64,000 nt of DNA from contig JAGVSM010000240.1 in the NCBI GenBank assembly GCA_022494885.1, forward strand, positions 124,001-188,000, read 5' to 3'. The notes beneath the pieces are model-generated. The model saw only the letters and a program-made list of their open reading frames with translations, did not search any database and was not told the DNA's origin. Shown one piece after another: positions 10,786 to 21,581 of this stretch. Numbering within the stretch: the first letter of the stretch is position 1; each line of letters starts with the position of its first letter. Origin of the DNA: Micrasema longulum (Eukaryota; Arthropoda; Insecta; Trichoptera; Brachycentridae). The position numbers and the translations under genes were made by a program.

Positions 10786-11236
10786 GCCGGTTTCGATGCG
10801 CGGGGTGTCGCACTATTGCTCGTTTATCATGTCAGAACTATCATATTGTAACAATATTATTAAACTTAATATACAAGTTGACGAAATGTAAAGAAATGCA
10901 CTGCCAAGATGTTTAATCAGTTTCGCATTATTTCCGTGCGCCATGAACGTAGACCCCATCAATATGTACGAATAAATTTTATGTGTGTAGTGTGTATGTG
11001 AAATATAATCAAGTGAGATATTTATAGTTGTAAATATCAAATGTTCCCTAAACAAAGACGCTATCAAGTTACCGAAGACACAGAATTATTCGGAGAAAAT
11101 AAAATAATATATTATTGATATCAAATATCCTCATAACTTTAGTGACACCGCTTAGTGTACATTGAACAGTCGTGCAAATTATTTGTGTTTGTAAAACCGA
11201 ACCATCGTAATTTTCTTAGAGTTTTTAAAAATTAAC
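10786..11236. other. Upstream region of the second His/Pro-rich gene
   Basis: Includes a GGTTTCGATGCGCGGGGTG stretch (10793-10811) that resembles the decayed end of the hammerhead-like motif at 40.13 kb. The last 100 bp before the gene is AT-rich and should hold its promoter. I see no clear TATA box. Confidence 0.35.
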
Positions 11237-12289
11237 ATGAAGAAAGAGGTGTTTTTAGTTTTTTCGATTGTTTGTTATTTACAATCAATTACCTGCTATA
11301 AAAAAGATAGTTCTTCAGAAGAATGGCGTAGTGACATCACACGGATTAACTCGCAATTTGGACGGAGAAATCCTTACTCTCGCTGGACCCACGGACAGAG
11401 GTGGCCTCACCATGGGCATGATAGTAGAGAAAAGCTGCGTCATCATCACTTCGACGAACATCGCCATCCTTTTAAGGATCATGGTCATCCTTTAGATGAT
11501 CACCACCATCACATTGATGTACATCGACATGGACCAGGAAGACGACACTGGCACAATGGCGGATGCGGACACCATCATGGATTCCATGACTGCAATCCGC
11601 ACATCCATCATCCGCATAATCCAAGTAGGCTCCCGTATCCAGTAAATCCACACCGGATTCCCGATTTCCGATCCCCATTCCTACCAGCTAGAATTCCAAA
11701 TTTCCAACCACCACAGAACCCAGAAGTTTATCCAAGACCACACGATCCAGCAACCCCGTTTATAACCGTATTTCCTGGAATACTGCCAGTCCAAAACCCA
11801 GATAGGTTCCCGGAATCGCAAAACCCGATAAATCCCATACTTCCTTTATTCCCAGTTTCGAAGCCGCCGCACAACTCAGAAATATTCCCTGAATCGCAAC
11901 AACCGAAGAATCCCTTTTTACCAATATTTCCAGGATTTCGGCCACCAACGATTCCGGGATCATTTCCAGGATCGCAAAACCCGGTGAATCCTGTTTTACC
12001 TCTGTTTCCCGGATCTAAGCTACCGCAGTACCCAGGCAAAAATCTAGAACCACAAGCACCGCAAAACCCAGAAAAATTACCAGGATCTCAACCACCGCAG
12101 AGTTCTGAAGAATTTCCGGAATTAAAGAACCCGCAAAATCCAGAAAAATTCCCCGAATCAAGACCCTCAAAGAACCCGGATACGCTCCCTGGATCGCGGA
12201 ATCCAATCGCGCTATCTACTACAACAGAAAATCCGCTGAACGAATTCCCCCAAAATTTTGATGTCAGGTCCTCTCAGGCCATTGCTTAA
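11237..12289 (+). CDS. Secreted His-rich/Pro-rich repeat protein, copy 2
   Basis: A single open frame of 350 residues, paralogous to the gene at 3786-4499. Residues 1-20 form a signal peptide (MKKE start, hydrophobic core, Cys20). A Ser/Glu-rich stretch is followed by a Trp/Arg segment (43-57). Residues 52-127 form a His-rich domain with more than 25 histidines, DDHHHH at 87-92 and CGHHHGFHDC at 110-119. The Pro-rich half begins FQPPQNPE (156-163). Three 26-residue repeats starting FPESQNP, FPESQQP and FPGSQNP occupy 191-268, and 12-residue repeats of type FPELKNPQNPEK occupy about 281-328. The end has TTTENP and FDVRSS, matching the tail of copy 1. AATAAA lies at 12408-12413. The protein is 113 residues longer than its paralogue, mainly through repeat expansion. 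Function is unknown: metal binding, matrix structure or a defence peptide precursor are inferences only. Confidence 0.85.
   Translation: MKKEVFLVFSIVCYLQSITCYKKDSSSEEWRSDITRINSQFGRRNPYSRWTHGQRWPHHGHDSREKLRHHHFDEHRHPFKDHGHPLDDHHHHIDVHRHGPGRRHWHNGGCGHHHGFHDCNPHIHHPHNPSRLPYPVNPHRIPDFRSPFLPARIPNFQPPQNPEVYPRPHDPATPFITVFPGILPVQNPDRFPESQNPINPILPLFPVSKPPHNSEIFPESQQPKNPFLPIFPGFRPPTIPGSFPGSQNPVNPVLPLFPGSKLPQYPGKNLEPQAPQNPEKLPGSQPPQSSEEFPELKNPQNPEKFPESRPSKNPDTLPGSRNPIALSTTTENPLNEFPQNFDVRSSQAIA
11807..12040 (+). repeat. 78-bp coding repeat, three units
   Basis: Encodes three 26-residue units, each with the plan FPxSQxPxNPxLPxFPxxxxP. They are diverged at the DNA level. The matching piece of copy 1 (FPGSQNPVNPIFPG) is present only once. 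Confidence 0.8.
12077..12220 (+). repeat. 36-bp coding repeat, about four units
   Basis: Encodes 12-residue units: LPGSQPPQSSEE, FPELKNPQNPEK, FPESRPSKNPDT and LPGSRNPIALST. Confidence 0.7.
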
Positions 12290-12430
12290 AAATTGTTATG
12301 TAATCTTTGAAATGCGTCGTAAATATATTAAAATTAATTAAATACATACGTATGCTTACGTACTAAATACTGAATGTTTTATTTTATTTTTTTACTGCAC
12401 TTTGTAAAATAAAGTTTTAAATATTTGTAC

Positions 12431-12562
12431 ACTGCGTCGTGGTGTAGTGGTCTGCGTGTTTGATTTCCATGCAAGAGGTCTCGGGTTCGATTTCCGACAT
12501 GGTTGAAATGAAATATTTATTTAAAAAGGTGTTTTTACACTAGAATATTTCATTGTCCCTGG
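12431..12562 (+). mobile_element. SINE1, left part of a copy split by LINE C
   Basis: The head with CGTGGTGTAGTGG and TCGGGTTCGATTTCC is followed by the body up to ATTTCATTGTCCCTGG. The rest of the same SINE resumes at 13521. Confidence 0.82.
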
Positions 12563-13520
12563 AATTCATTGTCCCAACTCAGTAAGCACAATCCGAGATC
12601 TTGGAATCACATTTGACTCACTTTTAACTTTTTCCAATCATTTCAATATTGTTAAAGAGAAATCTTTACAAATGCTGGGCTTCATACACAGAATATCCAA
12701 GCCATTTAGAAATGCAGCATCAATAATTTGTTTGTATAATTCTCTTGTACGTAGGAAGTTGGAATTTGGAAGTATTGTTTGGTCACCTCATTATGTGATT
12801 TATAAAAATATAATTGAAACTGTACAGAAAAAATTTCTTCGTTCTTTGTCGTTTAAGTGTAACATGGGCAGAATACTTCAATGTTATGAAGAGCGCTTTG
12901 AGTATTTTAAAATTGAAAAGTTAGAAACTAGGAGACAAATTATAGATATGATGTACTTGTATAATATAATTCACAATAATGTTGATTCAGTGTTTTGTGT
13001 TCAAAGTGTGTCATTGTACGTTCCCCGTAGGCGCCTTAGATCACCTAATACATTTTACCTTCCAATTTTTACAAACAATATGGCACATTTTAACCCTCTT
13101 GCAAGTATGTTAAGACTCTATAACAAAATGGAAAAAAAAGTTAACATTGACATTTATCATGATAGAGCAAATGGTTATAAAAAAACATTACTATGTATCT
13201 TAGATCAAATGCCTAATCCTTAGTTTTGTGTATGTAAATTAATTTTAGTCTTTTTTATTATATCTTATATGTTTTTAATTTCTCTTTTCTTTTCTTTAAA
13301 AAAAAAAAAATCTTTCTTTATTTTTACCTTTCACTAAACTTAATCTTTACCATTACTTAAATTGAATTTACACTCTTATTTTATATAATTTATGAAAGAT
13401 GTTGAAGTTCTATAATTGAGAATATATGTAAAGAACGTTAGTTATGCTCACTTAAAAAATGTATGTATTGTATGTATTCTTGTTGAACTTCCAAATAAAT
13501 TTAAAAAAAAAAAAAAAAAA
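12563..13520 (+). mobile_element. LINE C (Jockey/CR1-like), inserted in SINE1
   Basis: The frame is open from about 12573 to the stop at 13223. It reads IRDLGITFDS, SLQMLGFIHRISKPF, LEFGSIVWSPHY, VQKKFLRSLSFKC and ETRRQIIDMMYLYNI, ending DQMPNP. This is the last third of a Jockey/CR1-type reverse transcriptase, still without stops over about 215 codons, so a rather young insertion. An AT-rich 3' UTR runs to a poly(A) tail at 13501-13520. It is 5'-truncated, so the first ATG (12672) is internal and not a native start. Confidence 0.87.
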
Positions 13521-13652
13521 TGCACCTGAAGCGTAAGACTAATCATCTTACCTTCATATAACAGAACATGATCAAGATACGCTACGATTGGTGCACCAAT
13601 GCAGTGCCCTAAGCATCATTAGGTGTGGAAAGGAAATGATGTGGATGATACA
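13521..13652 (+). mobile_element. SINE1, right part of the copy split by LINE C
   Basis: Starts at TGCACCTGAAGCGTAAGAC and includes GATCAAGATACGCTACGATT and CATTAGGTGTGGAAAGG. It ends in ATGATGTGGATGAT, the SINE1 tail. Confidence 0.82.
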
Positions 13653-13794
13653 CTAAACATCCGATGACCTGTAGGTGATAATATCATATTCTGATAAAGA
13701 GCAGTTTTAATTTTTATTTTATTTGAGGCGTGACTTTCGAAGGACAAATTTAATTATATTTAAAGCTGTCTGATATGATAAGCTAGTTTTAAGC

Positions 13795-14010
13795 TGCAAT
13801 AATTTGAGTGGGTCCAAATGTTTGTAGACAGGCTGGATTAACTTTCCTGGGGAGTTATTAACACCTAAATTTATTACAACAGAGAGGAGAATCATTTTTG
13901 AGAAGGGAAAATGGAAGTCTAGGCATTTAAAGTGCTTATGACCTGTCATTGACAGGTTTCAGTGGCCACTTTACACACTGAGTAATATTCACCATTCTGC
14001 CTGTACAGGT
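13795..14010 (+). mobile_element. FB1 copy, forward arm
   Basis: Has the leading S block (GTCCAAATGTTTGTAGACAG, CTGGGGAGTTATT), then ATTACAACAGAGAGG, GGAAGTCTAGGCATTTA and CAGTGGCCACTTTACACAC. It is followed at 14085 by the same family in reverse. Confidence 0.75.
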
Positions 14011-14084
14011 CTTAATCCCTATAAAGAATTAGACTTCTTTATTCCCTTTTCAATAATGATTTTGCTTTTTAATTAAATAATTCA

Positions 14085-14260
14085 GCCAGATGATTTTCAC
14101 CCACACTAATAAATGTTTTAGCTCTTTATTTCACAAAAGTCAACAGATGGAAGAGTTGAGGAAATGTGAATGTATAAATAAAGGCAGAATGGTAAATGGT
14201 AAATGTTACACTTTGTGTTATCTATCCACTTAAACCATCCAGTGTCTTCACCAATCAATG
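14085..14260 (-). mobile_element. FB1 copy, reverse arm
   Basis: Reverse-order blocks GATGATTTTCACCCACACTA, TCACAAAAGTCAACAGATGG and TTAAACCATCCAGTG. With the forward copy at 13795 it forms a fold-back pair. A short duplication, AATGGTAAATGGTAAATG, sits at about 14188-14206. Confidence 0.7.
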
Positions 14261-14774
14261 AAGGTTTTAAAGTTTTTCTTGTATGTTGGAGATAAATGTA
14301 GGTACAATAAGAAATACGACTGTAAGACATTTAATGCATTTAAACTTTTTTACTTTTTTATTTTTTGAAGATAGTTCTTTACGGCCCTTCTGGAAACTCA
14401 TCAAATACATTCAATCCTTTAAACAGGTTGCTTTGAGTTCCTGTCTGGCCGGTCAACATGACACTCATGAGTAGAGACATTTAACAAAAACCTGAAAAAA
14501 ATTGAACATTCCAATTTCAAAGATACGAGTGAAAGATTCGTTTTTAGGGATAAATTCAGGACACAAAAACTTCAGCTTCCAGTGTAACAGTAAATGAGAT
14601 ATGGGCGTATTGTTTAGTGCCGCTTACTACGCAGGCGTCGCGACGCCCGGAAATCCATACGGATAGGTGATGGCTGATGTGTTCTAATCCTTCCTCATAC
14701 ACCGGAAAGGCTTTATGTCTTTTTCAAATGCTTCTGGGCCTTTACTACTTATGCATATGAAAAAGAGATCCTTT

Positions 14775-15312
14775 TTTTGAACAAATGTTAAGAAAATGAT
14801 TCAACTTCTAGATATCATGACAATTGATCAAAGAATCAAATTCAATGTTGCCAATGAAATAAACAAAATTATTAAAGGAATAGTTCCGAGATATTTTCAA
14901 AATAAACTAAAAAATAATGAGTTTTTTCATAACTATGCAACAAGAGGATCTAAAAATATAAGACTGGAAAAGAAATCAAAAGCAATGTCCCAGAACTGCC
15001 TTATGTACAAGGGAATAAAACTATTTGAAGAAATGCCAGAAAGCATAAAAAATGAAATTAATGTAAATATATTTAAAATTAAATGTAAAAAGTATATATG
15101 TGAAAAATATTAGGTAGTATATAGTGTAAATAGTGAATATAATTAATGAAAATGTACATATGAAACGGTTAATATTATAAATTAGGATACTAAGTGTATA
15201 ATAGTGATAAATAATGTTAGAATAAGTATAGATGTAAATATTGTGTTGTAAATATATATTAGACTATGTAATACATAGAACTAAATAAATAAATAAAAAA
15301 AAAAAAAAAAAT
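14775..15312 (+). mobile_element. LINE, second copy of the 6.97-7.60 kb element
   Basis: The open stretch 14796-15113 reads MIQLLDIMTIDQRIKF, RYFQNKLKNNEFF, YATRGSKNIRLEKK and KLFEEMPESIKNEI. It is nearly identical to the minus-strand copy at 7177-7467 but extends further at the C-terminus. The 3' UTR matches and ends in a poly(A) run at 15296-15311. It is strongly 5'-truncated. The shared stretch is a reverse transcriptase C-terminus, not a cellular gene. Confidence 0.85.
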
Positions 15313-15844
15313 TTAAGGACACAATTTATAAACGTTGAAGAATATTTTCAACAGAGCTCGAGATTGTTTTGACAAGGAAAAATCGAAGTTTAGACATTCA
15401 CTGTGCTTATAATCTGTCATAGATTAGCTTGAGTAATTTCTTCAATATACAAAATATTTGTCAGTCTGTTAGACTATCTGTAATCATTAAATAATATCAA
15501 CATATCGCTACTAAACCGCAGCACTAGATACTACTCATAATGTAAATTTTGGAAATTTGAGTCAGCCGTTTTAAAATACCTTGGATCGTTCTACTATTAC
15601 TATGCAATTAATATAGACCGTCACACACGTCTATCCTGATATAAATTGCATCTCCTTTCCTTTATTCATAGTATAGTATAAATATTTACTTAATATTTGT
15701 TTTTATTTATTTAAAATAAAATTATAAGATTCTGTATAATTACCTAAAATATGTCCATGTACTTGTAATTTTCTCAAACTGGGTAGGTAATAAGAAATTT
15801 CCTTAGGGCAAAATGCCCACCCTTATATGTATATAAATTTATAT

Positions 15845-16113
15845 ACTCGCTTCTATATAATGTGTTAAATAAATAAAACATTCCTATCTTTTTCCACATT
15901 CATACATCTAGTTAAACGTGCCGTTAGGTTGTGTATGATTGTGACATGACCGGACTTAAGATTTCGGTTTATCTGATGATGCCACGTCTTTTTTAGTCGT
16001 TCTCGTCCTACATTACCATTAATTCTCCCCGGATATATGTGTTTAATCATTCTCACATTCTTCATGACCAAACCATCTGAGTGACCCTTTCTCAATTTTA
16101 CCAATTGATTCAA
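15845..16113 (-). mobile_element. Decayed RTE-like C-terminal fragment
   Basis: The minus strand reads MNQLVKLRKGHSDGLVMKNV, KKTWHHQINRNLKSGHV and ARLTRCMNVEK. This lines up with the better copy at 21606-22118 (GRPRKTWHDQINQNLKSGHV). It is diverged and lacks the SAYPYG end. Confidence 0.75.
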
Positions 16114-16221
16114 TTGTATTTTTATTGTAAATTATAATGATTTTTATATTGTTTTTGGAAAGGTAGATTCTTATATTACTGTAGCTGTGGTCTGTAATGA
16201 AAAGCGTTGCTTTTCTATAGA

Positions 16222-16400
16222 GGCGGCCTCCGTGATGTAGTGGTCAAAAGGCTTGACTCGCACACGGATGGTTCCGGGTTCGATTCTCAGTTAGAACACC
16301 AAAATTCAATGTGTTTTTTTTCAACCCTGGGTATTCTGTGATGCAACTTACCACTGTTATTGGGCCTCCTGGCCTGTTGTTGTACAAAAAATAAATAAAA
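16222..16400 (+). mobile_element. SINE3, tRNA-headed
   Basis: tRNA-like head GGCCTCCGTGATGTAGTGG with B box CGGGTTCGATTCTCAG. The body contains AACCCTGGGTATTCTGTGAT and TGGGCCTCCTGGCCTG, ending in an AAATAAATAAA tail. A reverse copy lies at 27464-27606. Confidence 0.78.
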
Positions 16401-16844
16401 TGGAGTATAATATTCTTGAAAGATAAACGTTATCAAGAGGGCTCTGATACTGCAGAGACCCACAAAAATGGGAACAGTTAAACATAGCTCTAGATAGCGC
16501 TGGATCTAGGCAAGCAAGGCAGGAGCAAGAATGAGGAAGAGAGCCAGTTTACTGCCTTAAATAGCCTCTGTGAGTAGTTTCACAATAAACCAAAATATGC
16601 ATCCAATGAGCTCGAACCTACCCGTACAATAAATCCAAAAAGTTTTATTAATACATTGGTATAATTTTTTATCTTTGCATTAATTCAGTTTATTTTGAAC
16701 GATTTTCTTTGAATTTTATTGCATGTTTTAAAAACGCTTTTCGCCTTATACACTGGTACTTCTTTTTACATGGGGATACGTTCAACACAATACTGTGTAA
16801 AAAAAGAAACTATATAAACCATTTTGGTCATCTTTGCCCAGGAA

Positions 16845-16935
16845 TCACTATGGCAAATACATCCAAAAAGCAGTTGTCCTGGCTGCGGAGTAGCGCAGGA
16901 CCAACGTCGACCTGACAAGACACCTCAAGAAGAAG
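16845..16935 (-). mobile_element. Fragment of repeat family R
   Basis: Read in reverse: CTTCTTCTTGAGGTGTCTTG, TCAGGTCGACGTTGG, then TGCGCTACTCCGCAGCCAGG. The larger copy at 42655-43050 has the same words in the same order. Confidence 0.55.
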
Positions 16936-16939
16936 ATAC

Positions 16940-17800
16940 AAAGAACAATGCTGGATAAGTTTTCTTGTACAAAAAGAAATTCGGAATTTTTTTTAAAACT
17001 ATGATTTTGGTATTTATTGTACCCTATTTTTTTCATATATATAAAGTAAAATAAAAATTCTTTTTCATTATAACGATTAGTCAGTATCGTCGTCATAATA
17101 CAGGCGGACATCAACTTTCACACATTCTACTTTTGCACAATTCGCTATTTCGCACATTGAAAAAAGTCATGCTTCTTACAGATTTTAATGGATAATGTAA
17201 AAATAATTCGCTTCAATGCGGTTGCTCCCGCGGTCAAAAAGTGATTGATACTTTTTGACGATTTTATTTGAGGAAAATAATAAATTAGTCCATCGATAAA
17301 ACTGATAGAGGATTTCATTTAGAGAACTTTGGAAGATTTAAAATATATGAAACGCAATTTACAATATGGAAGACTTGTAAGTTGAAATAAACGAGTCAAC
17401 AATGAAAGATTCCTGGAAACAATTATGCCTAGAAATAATAATGAGTGATTTTTTTAGAAGCTCTGGAAATTATCACAGATGAATGAACTAAACTTGGACG
17501 TCAACAACGAAGATATTAACAGTCGATTGAATCTCACTCAATTTGACAGAGGTAATAAGTGAATGAATAATTAATTGAGTGAAAGTAAAGAAGAAGAAGT
17601 TTATAAAATCGTCCAAACTTTGACAGTCAAAAATATAAATATTCACCCTTCACCCAAATTGACAAACTTTTGACTATCGTAGTAGAAAGTGATCCCAATG
17701 GAGAATATACAATATCCCAAGTATCTATGTCGGATGATTTAAAAAGGCATAGCATGTTATATAACAGACTCTTTATCAAGAAAATAAAAAAAGGGATTTC
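16940..17800. other. Intergenic, no gene recognised
   Basis: AT-rich. Short open frames here have no support. Confidence 0.45.
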
Positions 17801-17801
17801 A

Positions 17802-17985
17802 ACGAATCGGGTTGTGGTCCCGTGGCTAGTGTTGCGGACCCACGGGCCAGAGGTCCAAGGTTCAAACCCCACTCTACCACAACTTGATTTCCATTTTCTA
17901 AAAGTGAGTTATTTACAACTCGTTGAAAATGCCCACCAAAATGGAAAAATTTGGGCAAATTATAAGAACGCTAGGATTTTTAAAA
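17802..17985 (+). mobile_element. SINE2, tRNA-headed, good copy
   Basis: The head reads CGGGTTGTGGTCCCGTGGC with B box AAGGTTCAAACCCCACTCT. A body follows with ACTTGATTTCC and GTGAGTTATTTACAACTCG. It occurs on both strands at ten or more places in the window. Confidence 0.82.
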
Positions 17986-18164
17986 TTTTTGTTTTAAACT
18001 TTTGAAAAATTTATAAAATAATCATCTAAAATCACTTAAACACGCCTCATTTACTCAATTACGTACATTGATAAATATTTATTCTAAAATACAATTTTAT
18101 GTGATTTTTTTATATCCCTCGACATTCGAATATTGGACATTCGCACACATTTTCAGGAACTGAT

Positions 18165-18735
18165 TATTTATTTTATTTATTTATTGATTTACACGCCCAA
18201 TGGGCTTTTACATATTTTAGAAATTACATTTAAGTGCAGCAGTGAAACATGAGTATGTAAATTTGGTTAAAATTAAAGATAACATAAGAAAAGCTAAAAG
18301 ATACAATAATAAGTAAAAATTAGGAAATGTACCAACATAGGAATATGGTACATAGAAAAATATTTAAAAAAAATACATATAAAAACATACACGCATACAT
18401 ATACATACATATAAGCTTATACATTATTATAGAGATACATGAGAAAAAAAAATTGTAAATAAAGAAAAATATGAAGAAATTTTACATAAATTAATTTATA
18501 ACCTTTTGAATACTTAACCTATATTTATATAAAGACAGACAAAATATATCAACTTCACCATACTCGTTACCTAGCCGGTGTAGTCTAGATATTGGTGAAT
18601 TGTAATAATAATTGTGACTGCCAGGAGATTCAAAAAATAACGTTAGCTGCCGAGTATTTCGAAGAGGTACTTTCAAGCTGATAACACTAGTTAATTCCGG
18701 GACGTCCAATACGCCATTTGCTATTTTACATAAAT
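18165..18735 (-). mobile_element. LINE A, second copy
   Basis: Same T-rich terminus, ACACGCCCAATGGGC block and coding end as the copy at 9093. The minus-strand reading is LCKIANGVLDVPELTSVI then SRLHRLGNEYGEV. This uninterrupted copy shows the native sequence across the LINE B insertion point (18681-18700). Confidence 0.85.
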
Positions 18736-18739
18736 TATG

Positions 18740-19478
18740 TGCGAAAGTGGAGTTCCTACTGCATATTATATTATTTGCCAAGCAAGTAAAAGAGTAATCA
18801 AAGCAGGGCATTCCAAAACCGATTAGTTTCAAACCGAGAGAAACGAGGTACCTGTGTATTAGTAAGAATTTGAAAAAAAAAAATTAATTAAAAAAAAATA
18901 ATTAGTAAGACTTTAATTTTAAAAATACTAAAATTGTACAGTAACAAAGTTTCTGGATTCTTATTATGTTCTTACAAGACATTTTCCCAAAGCGTGAGGG
19001 ATATGAGTTGCTTTGTTGAGAGGGGGTTTGAAAATCGGGGGAGGGTGAGGAATGAGGGTGAGGGTAATCCTTCTCCTTCATTGGTTGAGGGGATTTATTG
19101 CCATCCCTGCACGCTTCTCCTACCTCGGCAGGGACCTGCCGGAAAACTTTTACAATTTTCTAAATGCTTAAAGGATTCTGGACCTGAATTACAATAAAAC
19201 GGTAGGATGTTATTTACTGACGTTCATTTATCAAAATAATAAAAAAAAACCTTTATAATTTCAAATTAAACCAATTTGTATATACTCAGCACTGTGAACA
19301 ATATCTAAAACATATATTTAATTAAGAAAGTATATTATAAATATATTTTACAGGTCATTGGTTTTTAACTAATATTGTTAGTGTTTTTTAGTAAATCATT
19401 TATTCCTCCATAAAAAATGTCTGCCTTCAAATAAATTTTACCTAGTAAGGCAGACAGTGTGTACTGAATTTATTGTAA
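18740..19478. other. Unassigned, with a G-rich tract
   Basis: A purine/G-rich stretch at 19018-19066 and a small hairpin around CGGCAGGGACCTGCCGG (19128-19144) stand out. The 87-codon frame at 18934-19197 has no recognisable domain. Confidence 0.4.
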
Positions 19479-19479
19479 A

Positions 19480-19543
19480 AGAGAGAGAAAATATTTTTGA
19501 GGAGAGGAGATGGAATAAAGGCTTATGATCTGCCATTGGCTAA
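19480..19543 (+). mobile_element. FB1, left part split by a LINE tail
   Basis: AGAGAGAAAATATTTTTGAG, then GGCTTATGATCTGCCATTGG. The family resumes at 19945. Confidence 0.6.
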
Positions 19544-19935
19544 TATTATATTATTTTCACATATATACTTACTGTTAACTAATTTTTAACAAAAATTTGT
19601 TGATACCATTTTTTTTATTTTATTTTTTATACTTATAAGTATATGAAAATGTATATATTTTTTTGTTTGAATTCTTTAGAAGTTATTTACAATTTGCTTT
19701 TTATTTCAATTACTTTTATTATATCCATCTAAAATATTTTTTTTTCTTTTTTACTATGTAAAGTTTCACTTTTTATTTTGCATGGCAGTATGCTTCTTAT
19801 TGTTTCTAAATGTATACAAAAAAGCATTGTTTATCTTTTAATTTTTTACGCACTATGTTTGTACTTAACTGTATATTTTTTGTAAATGCCCCTTGGGCGT
19901 ATTGTAAAATTAAATAAAATTAAATAAGTAGACAC
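19544..19935 (+). mobile_element. LINE 3' tail inserted in FB1
   Basis: AT-rich 3' UTR ending TGTAAATGCCCCTTGGGCG and AAATTAAATAAAATTAAATA, a common form of LINE tail here (compare GCCTTATGAGCGG near 27.37 kb). No coding remnant is left. Confidence 0.6.
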
Positions 19936-19944
19936 TAAACACAT

Positions 19945-20090
19945 ATTGGAATATTCACCATTCTGCCTATGTTAAACGTCCACATTTCTTAAACTCTACC
20001 ATATGTTGCCTTTTGTGATGTAAAACAGCTGAAACCGTTGTTGATGTGGGCGAGATTCATCTGGCTGAATTATTTCACCAGTAACTCATT
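19945..20090 (+). mobile_element. FB1, right part
   Basis: Resumes with ATATTCACCATTCTGCC and ACAGCTGAAACCGTTG, then GATTCATCTGGCTGAATT. Confidence 0.65.
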
Positions 20091-20129
20091 CATACATCGA
20101 TTTCCCTTGCGCTAGTATTCAAGTATTAT

Positions 20130-20960
20130 TATTTATTTATTTATTTTGTTCATTAACAAAAAATAAAATAAATGCTAACATACTAAATAATACAGAATAT
20201 ACAGAAAAAATATGTGAAATTAGTTAGAAAGGAAATAATAAAAAGTTTTACAAAGTAAAAAAAAAAAACAATAATTTCAAAGGTACGCAAGAAAAAACAG
20301 TGAGCATATAAACAAAAAATGTAAAGATATGAGCTTATGAAATAAATTCTGTAAAGCGAACACAGTTAATAAAGTGTTACGGTAAGCAAGAAAGACAAAT
20401 TTAAGTTAAATGAAAAACAATTAAGCATATATTAGCGCGAAAAAATAAGAAATAAAAATATGTATATATGAAATGCGTATTTGCCAATACTACAATGCAA
20501 ATTGATATTATAGTAAAAAATAAGTATAAGGTAATAAACTGTAAGTATTTTTTTAATTTATGGAATTGAATTGTCAATAATAGTTTGTCGAGCAGCTACA
20601 AATAAACTTGATATTGTGGACTTCTAAGATAGTAAAGAATTGGACAGAATGTCTGCAGCCGTTCCATAAGTGTTACCTAACCTATGCAGTCTCGGTATCA
20701 ATGAATTGTTTTGTTGGTTGGAAGAAGTACTGGAGCAATGAAACAATAAAGTAGTCTTAGTATTGACAGCACGTACTCTAAAATTAATCAATTCAAGTAT
20801 TTTTGGTACGTCAAAAAGAGAGTTTACAATTTTATACAGTACAATGAGATCATTAATAGTTCTTCTTTCAGAAAGTGTTGTTAGGTTGAGCAGTGAAATA
20901 GTCATAATTTACATTTTGTATTGGAATGTTTAATTTGTAGTTTATATATTATCGTTTAGA
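20130..20960 (-). mobile_element. LINE E (Jockey/CR1-like), 5'-truncated
   Basis: The T-rich start TTATTTATTTATTTTG is the complement of the 3' tail. The minus-strand frame at 20624-20905 reads LTTLSERRTINDLIVLYKIV, then IPRLHRLGNTYG and a short end. It is related to LINE A but clearly diverged, so a different subfamily. Confidence 0.8.
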
Positions 20961-21220
20961 TTCAATGCCAGTCTACATAAGATATAAGTCACGGTGCTAT
21001 AATCACGGGTTAATGGTTCAAATCTTATCACCTGTTATATATATGCGATTTATTATTTATTTATTATGTACCTCTAATACCATACGTGAGCGAATGCGGC
21101 TCCGAGAGCCACATACGGCGCATTGTTGGGTTAAGTGCAGTTTCTAATGTCTCTAGATAGAAATGTAGATACTTTATTTTCCTTGTACATGCATTTTCGC
21201 GAGTTTTCTTAATATTGTCA

Positions 21221-21324
21221 GCCTCGTAGCGTTATGGTCAGCGCGTTTGTCTAAAATGCAAGAGGTCTCGGGTTCGATTCCCGACATGGTTGATATGAAA
21301 TATTCATTTAGAAGGGTGTTTTTA
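21221..21324 (+). mobile_element. SINE1, left part (outermost of a three-level nest)
   Basis: Head GCCTCGTAGCGTTATGGTCA with intact B box CGGGTTCGATTCCCGAC. The body runs to AAGGGTGTTTTTA (21312-21324), which recurs at 22422-22434 where the SINE resumes. Confidence 0.85.
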
Positions 21325-21581
21325 TTAACATATTACAACAGAGATGAAGAACATTTAAGAAAATGTAATATAGAAGTCCAGGCATCTACAGGGCTTATGA
21401 CCTGTCAATGGCTGGTTTAAGTGGCCACTTTACACACTGTGTAACATTCACCATTCTGCCTATATTTGAACATCTATATTCCTTCAATTCTTTCATCTGT
21501 TGATGTTTGAGAAGTTAAAGAGCTGAAACCTTTATTTATGCGAGTGAGATTCATCTAATTGAATTATTTCGCCTACACACT
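21325..21581 (+). mobile_element. FB1, left part, inserted in SINE1
   Basis: Begins TTAACATATTACAACAG and runs through TGGCTGGTTTAAGTGGCC and ACATTCACCATTCTGCC to CCTACACACTA, where an RTE fragment interrupts it. Confidence 0.82.

Noticed and set aside
11472..12206. Antisense frames in the second secreted-protein gene.
   Set aside because: Same cause: Pro/Gln/Asn codon repeats leave the other strand free of stops.
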